Positions 58,001 to 64,000 of a stretch of DNA of 64,000 bases are shown piece after piece. The stretch covers positions 6,076,001 to 6,140,000 of the forward strand of contig OZ005693.1 in assembly GCA_963930775.1 (NCBI GenBank), given 5' to 3'. Below the pieces are notes generated by a model. The model searched no databases. It was given only the letters and a program-made list of their open reading frames with translations, and was not told where the DNA came from. Position 1 is the stretch's first letter. Each line of letters begins with the position of its first letter. The DNA is from Cliona cf. orientalis (lineage: Eukaryota > Porifera > Demospongiae > Clionaida > Clionaidae). A program made the position numbers and the translations under genes.

Positions 58001-59388
58001 AATTTTGTTTGATCTCACTTGCTTGACTAGTGATACTTTTTAATAATTACATTGTACCACCTCAGATGTAACATGTAAACAAAGATAGAAAAAGTACCGT
58101 ATAGCAGAAAACTTTGGTCAGTTTAATTTGATAATTTGGCGAATTCTAAAGTAGAAACTTGCCAATGTACACGCGGTAAGCATTCAGGTCACTGAATATA
58201 AATTTTGCCAATACCAATGGAGAGATATTTTGCTAAACTTAATGCTCACCAAAGTTACCTGCTATAATATGGTACATGTACTTTACCTTGTTGGTTTTAT
58301 TAAATTTTTATTAAGACATCACGTTGTAATTAGGGATAATTTTAGACACACACACCTACTGTAGATTTTGGCAAGCTTACATGTAAGGTGGCCACTGCTA
58401 CGTTTGAAGCAAGCTCTAGGTAAGCTTATCTTATACAAAAGCGAAGATGGGATGCAACAATTAGAGAAATACCGTAAAGGTACGTTTTTCTGTACGTGAA
58501 AAAATTATGCAAATCCGTCAAAACGGGCCTCTTGAAAAATTTACGAGATTTTGCGTTTAAATTATAAACATATGGCGCGATAATATTTATGCGGATACAA
58601 ATTTATGCAACCGCCGCTTGACTTGCATAATTCGCATAAATAAAACTCGCGCAGAAAAATATCGCTTTACGGTATGAGCACCACATTCTTGTAGGGATAT
58701 TTAGTAGGCTGGGTGTTGTCACCTTAATTATGGCAATCCTGATATTTACGTATGTCTATTATTTCTAATTTGTGCATGTTTGTGTCGTCATTTATGTCTC
58801 ACGTGTAGCTAATGAGCCTTGGGGGGCCTCCTGCTGCAATAGAGGACTACACAGGATATCCCGGGGACTGCTTGTGTCCAACATAGGAGAGTAATTCATC
58901 CTACTGATACTGTAATGTATAACTACTGACCTCCTCCAGGTATGATGGCCAGTCGAGTCTCCACCAGACCCATCTTTGCACTGTCAGCTGAAAAATAGAA
59001 AAGTAATACAGGTTGATGAACCTACATGTACATGCATTTCAGGTTATGTCCCATGGTGCACATATTTGCCCTCTCTGGAATCCTATAGAACAGTTGGGAA
59101 CCAAATGGAGAAAATAATACCAGCGATTCTGATGTCTGTAGCTAGTGCTAGTTCCAGTCCTCCTCCAAAGGCTCCACCATCCAGTGCCGTGATCACAGGC
59201 ATAGGAAGTGTTGACACATTACTAAACATTCTCCTTGCTCGAGTGACAAGTGGACCTACTTCTTCTGCCTTCATTTTTGCTCTCTCTTTCAGGTCTGCTC
59301 CAGCACAAAATATTCCTGGTACATCACTCTTGAGAATGACTGCCCTTACATCACGATCAATCTTTACACGCTCTATAGCCTCTTCCAG
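55049..59388 (-). CDS. AUH: AUH-like enoyl-CoA (methylglutaconyl-CoA) hydratase, six 3' exons
   Basis: Exons in transcript order: 59121-59388, 58931-58987, 55441-55628, 55321-55371, 55215-55262, 55049-55126. Phases agree; 690 nt encode 229 residues to the stop. The sequence shows the crotonase-fold signatures: SDVPGIFCAGADLKERAKM (oxyanion-hole strand), GGAFGGGLELALATDIRIA, then ETRLAIIPGGGGTQRL with the acidic residue expected at the active site, and the family ending IPTQDRLEALKAFSEKRTP. This wording is nearer to AUH than to ECHDC2. AUH hydrates 3-methylglutaconyl-CoA in mitochondrial leucine breakdown. The first exon found starts in phase 0 at LEEAIERV; the N-terminal strand with the NRP motif and the transit peptide are missing and probably lie beyond 64 kb. 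Intron 2 of the listed set (3.3 kb) contains several repeats. Confidence 0.9.
56451..56522. repeat. Short hairpin with CCGG centre, in AUH-like intron
   Basis: The left arm GCAAGAGCGCATAATAAGAT CGCGCATAC pairs, with a few mismatches, with the right arm GTACACGCGATCTTGTTATG TGTTCTTGC; the centre is CCG. About 35-bp arms with almost no loop. Confidence 0.85.
57737..57946. repeat. MITE family 1, best-preserved copy
   Basis: 210 bp with TACCGTATAGCCGGAAA at the left and TTTCCGGCTATACGGTA (after GCCAATA) at the right, flanked by TA. The interior has repeated TTTGGCGGTT and ACCGCCAAATT blocks. It lies in the large intron of the AUH-like gene. Confidence 0.95.
58097..58273. repeat. Variant MITE related to family 1
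   Basis: Left ACCGTATAGCAGAAAACTTT GGT and right ACCAAAGTTACCTGCTATAA TATGGTA are inverted to each other. The termini resemble family 1 but the interior differs. Confidence 0.7.
58470..58674. repeat. MITE family 2, intact copy
   Basis: 205 bp from TACCGTAAAGGTACG to CGCTTTACGGTA, with inverted TTATGC/GCATAA blocks. A diverged copy is at 25023-25216. Confidence 0.85.
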
Positions 59389-61187
59389 CTGCAAATAAAT
59401 GTATAAATACCTGGGAGTGTCAAGTTGATCCAAATGCTAGGGGTACACCTTCAATGTATAGATTCATACCAAACCTGCTGGCCCACACCCCTTAATTCGA
59501 GGCAGGTTTGGGGGTGTGGTCAGATTCTTGCATGCAAGATCATGCTCGAAGCTACTGAGTTGTATACTAGCTAATAGCAGCAGAATAATAATATTATTAG
59601 TACAATAATAAAAAATATCCGCCCGCCCGCATGGGTTAATGACAAATCAGGGGACGGGAAACAAGTATATTATAAGTCATGGCCTAACATTGCTGTGCAT
59701 TTATTTAGCCTCGTTCCCAATCATAGTAGTCTCACCCCGGCGGCTCACAGCCCTTTAGCTACCCCCTTGTCTGCATGCAACTGTTGAAGCATGTAGCTAG
59801 CTAATTATGCCATGCAACGCGCCAAGGGTTTTGTGCTCGAGAGAGCTCTAGTTTTAGCCAGCAACTACTCTACTGTGTTTAATGGCTTCTGCGAACTGCG
59901 CGTCTTTGAGCATAGATAGAGTGAGCACTCAAATCAGATAGCATGCCACGTCGTACTCCAAAATATTATATCAGCGCGCGGACTAGGGGGTCAAAGGTCA
60001 ACACTACGTGGTTCTCGATTTCTATTTCTGAATTGACGATTTCCAATCCTGGGCATTTCTAATTTGGTAGATTTCCTATTTCATTGTAGCTACATAGCGT
60101 TTGCATCCTTTCCTCCACGAACTCTCAGGGATTTACACAGGGCGCATGCGCACAGGAATGTGAATCTTTGTGTGTCCAAGCCCCGCCCCTATCTGTGAAG
60201 CGCATGGTAGACAATATTTTAATATCGCTGATGGTCACAGAAGAGCCTTACTAATGCAATGGTGGTGAAAAACAAAATTAATATGAACATTAAAACGCAA
60301 ACAGATAGTCTTTAATACAAAAAATTAATGGGAGGGGCTGGCTAGGGCTAGGATTATATCGGGGATGGTCGTTCCCAGGCCACACCCAGTTGCAAGCTGA
60401 CTGGGAGTGGCCTGAGAACGAGGTACTTTTCTCTCTAGCAGTATCAGATTCTGTACTGGACTCTTACACGACTCACTCATTTTCTACAGATGTATGAAAA
60501 CCATATTAAACACTGTGTCTTACCACCACTGAAATCCTTGCAAAATCCATTTGCACTCCAAACAAGCTATTCACTGTGCTGTACAGCCAAATTCGAGCTT
60601 CTACCTTCTAATTACATTAAATAACCTCCTGTTGCTATGGTGAAACATCCAGGGAATATCTCTCCGATGCAGCCACCGCATAACCGGAAGTACCGTAGTT
60701 AATCGAATACAACGTATGATCCAATCTAACGTAAGAAATTAGCATTTTACGAATGCTCATAACGTATATATATGGAGTGATTGACGACCTTTACCAGAAA
60801 ACCGTATGTTTTTCAAAATTGAAATTATTTTTTTTCCATACGTAGTATTAGATAAGTACGGTATCTGAAATACTTAACTCTTATGTTGAAAATTATTAAA
60901 GTGCCCATATCAAATAAAGCTGTTGAAAATTGCAAAGAGGGTAGGCAATAGCGACCTCTGAAACTGCTTCTGATGAGGCCATATACACTAGCAAAAATCC
61001 CCCTGATCCTCTATTGTTACCATTGGTGCACATACATGTAATTGCTATATTATACACTCTATACATGGTTTCTTGCTTGATATGTTATTTGTAGCAAATA
61101 CTGCCAATAATAAGTGAGGATGCGGGTGCCAAAATAGCATGCGGGCGGGGGACGGGAAACTATTTTATTATAAGTGATGGCCTTATT
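59389..61187. other. Intergenic or intronic stretch upstream of the AUH-like exons
   Basis: If the missing AUH 5' exons lie beyond the window this is intron. It holds repeat R5 copy 2 (59690-59856) and two GCATGCGGGCGGG repeat fragments (about 59618-59680 and 61085-61170). A minus-strand segment with a good GT donor (60524-60550, ATG-opened, in frame with LEEAIERV) could be an alternative first exon but shows no crotonase homology. Confidence 0.4.
59690..59856 (+). repeat. Dispersed repeat R5, copy 2
   Basis: Matches the reverse complement of 31722-31872 over its length, including GAAGCATGTAGCTAGCT and GCAACGCGCCAAGGGTTTT. Confidence 0.75.
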
Positions 61188-61803
61188 CAAGGTTCAATGG
61201 CTCACAGCAGTAACAACCCTGATACAATATTATTGTATCGAACTCCACACGGACACTCGGCACAAGACTGAAGCACACTGAGCAATATTGCATGTCCAAC
61301 AGTAGCTATCGCACCTCACTTGGGTTCAAGCACTGTAATGCCATGCATGCATACAAGCCAGAGAGTCAAAGAGTACCACAAGAATACACATGGTAATTGG
61401 CAGCTAAGCCTTAGAGTTGAAAAGAAGCCACTGAGTCTATCATCCCAACGATCGTCAAAAGCTCGCCAGTGGACCGAGCAACGGGGATTGATGTAACCGC
61501 GCATGCGCTGGAGGTTAATAGACATACATACCGTATATAGCCTATTTATACGTTAAGTCATGCTATCGCTAGCTCGGGCAAAGTCAAGAAGCTTAGAATC
61601 GGCAAATGACACCAAAACTGGCGAACAAAGCGTTTTCCGAGAAATCCATACAAATCATGGGTTTGAAACGCCATAAGGAACCTTATAACACTGCAAATTG
61701 GACTCGCAAACGAGGTATGTAGCAGCTAGCGTGATAACAGACAGACAGACAGACAGACACACAGACCAACTACCGTAACTCTCGCGCATGCGCCGAGGGT
61801 TAA
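61188..61803 (+). repeat. Dispersed repeat R3, copy 2
   Basis: Collinear with 31880-32598. The 3' end is better preserved here: (GACA)n at about 61738-61760, then CCGTAACTCTCGCGCATGCG CCGAGGGTTAA. Both R3 and R4 end with a GCGCATGCGC-centred palindrome preceded by a (GACA/GAC)n run. Confidence 0.85.
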
Positions 61804-61945
61804 TAAAAAGGTTTAAGTAAAGATTTTGAAATGACAACTTTAGAAATGCGAATTTGGAAATGACCAATTCAGAGATTGAAATTGAGAAATTGGAAGTTTG
61901 GAATGGCCCTTCTCGGCCACCATAATTAACTAACTGGAGCTAGTA

Positions 61946-62780
61946 TTGCACTTTGTGCTAACTGCAATTGCATGGGCATGGAGGTGTCTGGCATTGCTTT
62001 TGCAGCAGCTACATGCTGCACTTAGAAATGATGTGAAGAACCTTGAATTCGCCCCCAGCTCATATTCCAAGGATCCTTGTGGATCTTCTGATGGGAAGCA
62101 GACTGGATTGGCTCTCTACCAGTTGGACAGCACTGTTCAGTTCTATTCTCTGGCAGCATTCTCCAAACATTCCTACTCAATAGTTCAATATCGCTACCAT
62201 AATTTTGTTCCATGTACCATATTTCTCCTTATCCTATGTAATTATCAGTATGCTGCATATTTAACAGACTAAGGATTATGTCATCAAACCATTACATGCT
62301 ATCTATCCACCATTATTCACCAGCAAATATCATCCCAACTGAAATTCAATGCCTTGCCTCAAACAACTACTGAGAGGGATAAAGGGAAAGCAGAGCAGCA
62401 ACACAAATCCACGTCTCCCGACCACCCCAGCTATCCTCACAGTTCTTCGATGGGTGCATGCTATGGGCAGCAGCAGCATCACTGTGCTTCTTGAGGTTCT
62501 TTAGAGTAGGAGAACTCACAAAGCAGTTCAAAAACAGTCTTCAACCCTAGTTCTGACCTCTCTTTTGCTGACATAGCCATAAGTGACCTCAAGAACCCCA
62601 CCCTTCTCTAAATTCATTTGAAAGCATCTAAAACCGATCCCTTCCATTCTGGCATGGATGTGTTTGTGGGGGAATCAGGAATCAAGCTACGTGTACATGT
62701 ATGCCCAATGAAGTGGTACCTCAGTCGGCGTGGTGACTAATCTGGTCCATTGTTTGTGTGGAATCATCCTATATATAAGC
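61946..62780 (+). pseudogene. Decayed tyrosine-recombinase gene fragment
   Basis: Conceptual translation across several stops and frame changes shows an ordered recombinase profile. The core-binding region reads SLAAFSKHSYSIVQYRY, AAYLTD and TITCYLSTIIH (about 62140-62330). The start of the catalytic domain reads WAAAASLCFLRFFRVGELT (about 62466-62520), then SDLKNPTLL, HLKASKTDPFHSGMDVF (about 62605-62665), CPMKWYLSRRG and SGPLF (to about 62757). The first catalytic Arg lies in the FRVGELT block; the later His-x-x-Arg and Tyr are not present. This profile is typical of eukaryotic recombinase transposons (DIRS-like or Crypton-like); I cannot assign the class. Confidence 0.7.
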
Positions 62781-63179
62781 TAAGATTACAGCAGCCTGCT
62801 TTTTAGTTACCATAATATAGCTTAAAATTTTTAATCCACAGTTTTGCCGAATTCTGCTCAAAACAAATTTTCAATGTTTGTGGTCAAATCCATACCTAGC
62901 CAATTACCATCACATGTGCAGTACTTATATATAAAGGTAATGGTACGGAATGGCATTTGAGTTCAAATCAATTGGCATCACTCTGGACAGTAGGCCAGCT
63001 AGTAGGACGTGGAAGTGGCCTTGGTACAATAGTGATGGCTCATATGCTAGGTGCCAGTAGAGAGATGAATTGTAATCTGTTTTTATATTGGTATGGACAA
63101 TGTAAATGCTCAAGCCACACCCTCACACCTTATTCATTTCAGTCACGTCTTTTCCACAGTCTTAGCCTAATATAAATTG

Positions 63180-63315
63180 AGGCCTTCATATGTCTGTGTT
63201 GATAGAAGACAAACGGTACTAGAGCACCACAGATTTTCCATTGTTGATAGCAGCCAAACTGTACAAGAGAACCACAGATCCTTTGCCCATTCATATCTGT
63301 GCTGATAGCAGCCAA
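63180..63315. repeat. Degenerate tandem repeat, unit about 55-60 bp
   Basis: Two to three units each contain TTGATAGMAGMCAAAC-like, GTACNAGAGNACCACAGAT-like and TTCATATCTGTG-like segments. The minus strand shows the same periodicity as a repeated short peptide, without other coding evidence. Confidence 0.65.
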
Positions 63316-63324
63316 GCTGGCTGT

Positions 63325-63425
63325 ATTACAGTTGAGCCTCCGAACAAAGGACACTTTGGGAACGGGCCTTTTGTCCTTTGTTCGGAGGTTGTCCTTATCT
63401 CGGAGGTTTGCCACATTTTGACTGT
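63325..63425. repeat. Fold-back element (CCTCCGAAC ends)
   Basis: CCTCCGAACAAAGGACA at about 63340 pairs with TGTCCTTTGTTCGGAGG at about 63372-63389. The outer CAGTTGAGCCTCCG and the following CGGAGGTT...TTGACTG extend the inverted repeat, as in small mariner-like MITEs. Confidence 0.75.
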
Positions 63426-64000
63426 AAATAATCTTTAATAGGGCAGAGATTCATTGAAATGTAAAAATGTACTAACTATGACAATTAAATATTCAAAACA
63501 TAATAAATTAATCAATATAATATGTGTTGTGAGTAAGTCATTGCATGACATGATTGCATGTTACTAGTCACGCAGTGTCACTTGTCTTGCAGATGGCATG
63601 CTTTAGCTAGGTTAACCGTGAATCTTGTCAATATTTGAACTGACAGACAAGGCTTCATGTCCATGTCCTTTATAGCTACTCAAAATTTAAAAGCATACTA
63701 TACCAAACAGTTATAGCTAGCTTCTTTGTAAGTTGTAAGGGATTCTTGTTGATCAACGACATTGTCCTCATCATCACCATCTCCTTCTATTTGCTAAGGA
63801 GCTGGTAATGGACTGGAAATACGTGTACCATGACATTGTGTGTATCACCTCTATGGACTCGAGCTCATTCCCCTTATAGTGGCCAGTAGCTCAGTGCGCG
63901 CGCTTAATAGTGTGGGCGTAGCACATTTTTGAGGGCGTGGTTTCCTGTTGTCCGTTATTTAGAAGCAAATTTGTATTGGAAAGTACACGTTGGGAGCTGG

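Larger units (their letters stand above)
62781..64000. other. Right edge of window, no gene recognised
   Basis: Apart from the tandem repeat and fold-back element no exon was recognised. GTGGGCGTAG and GGGCGTGG blocks near 63913-63945 resemble promoter-type boxes, but nothing downstream is visible. Confidence 0.4.

Noticed and set aside
63139-63414. Minus-strand 91-codon ORF with repeated peptide
   Set aside because: The peptide repetition comes from the DNA tandem repeat at 63180-63315, and the rest lies in a fold-back element.

Overview
The window is nuclear DNA from an animal. Genes have GT-AG introns, there are many non-autonomous repeats, and nothing is bacterial. The gene content (MCM2, TPRA1, AUH, a VIT/vWA protein), compact introns, TA-rich spacers and a cysteine-rich seven-TM-like protein of a kind I associate with demosponges make a sponge (Porifera) the most likely source. 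The phylum is an inference.

Layout. 2.3-4.0 kb: a single-exon multi-pass membrane protein of 577 aa. 4.1-4.9 kb: duplicated fold-back repeat. 4.96-7.79 kb: a three-exon VWA5A-like gene (VIT plus vWA domains, 772 aa). 7.8-15.3 kb: no gene recognised; it holds a CpG-rich nest of terminal-inverted-repeat elements (10.5-13.1 kb) and a 95-bp-arm hairpin (13.9-14.1 kb). 15.34-43.14 kb, minus strand: a complete ten-exon TPRA1 (GPR175) gene, 398 aa, reconstructed with all splice phases consistent. 43.38-53.14 kb, plus strand: a complete 18-exon MCM2 gene, 903 aa. 55.05-59.39 kb, minus strand: six 3' exons of an AUH-like enoyl-CoA hydratase whose N-terminal exons were not found. 59.4-64 kb: repeats, including a decayed tyrosine-recombinase gene.

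The most unusual feature is the 20-kb fourth intron of TPRA1 (17947-38125). It contains five paralogous genes, four on plus and one on minus, each encoding an N-terminal ubiquitin-like domain followed by an all-helical, Armadillo-like region. I do not know a described family with this architecture. Exon phases are shared across the family, four members have intact reading frames (524, 539, 528 or 548, and 648 aa), and the minus-strand member has one frame break and a diverged C-terminus. The internal introns differ between members, so the array records intron loss or gain.

MCM2 and TPRA1 are divergently transcribed from a 239-bp spacer containing a double E2F-like motif, which fits S-phase control of MCM2. 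Repeats are abundant: at least six families of short inverted-repeat elements are present in several copies, often inside introns. Two of the longer families share a terminal palindrome centred on GCGCATGCGC.
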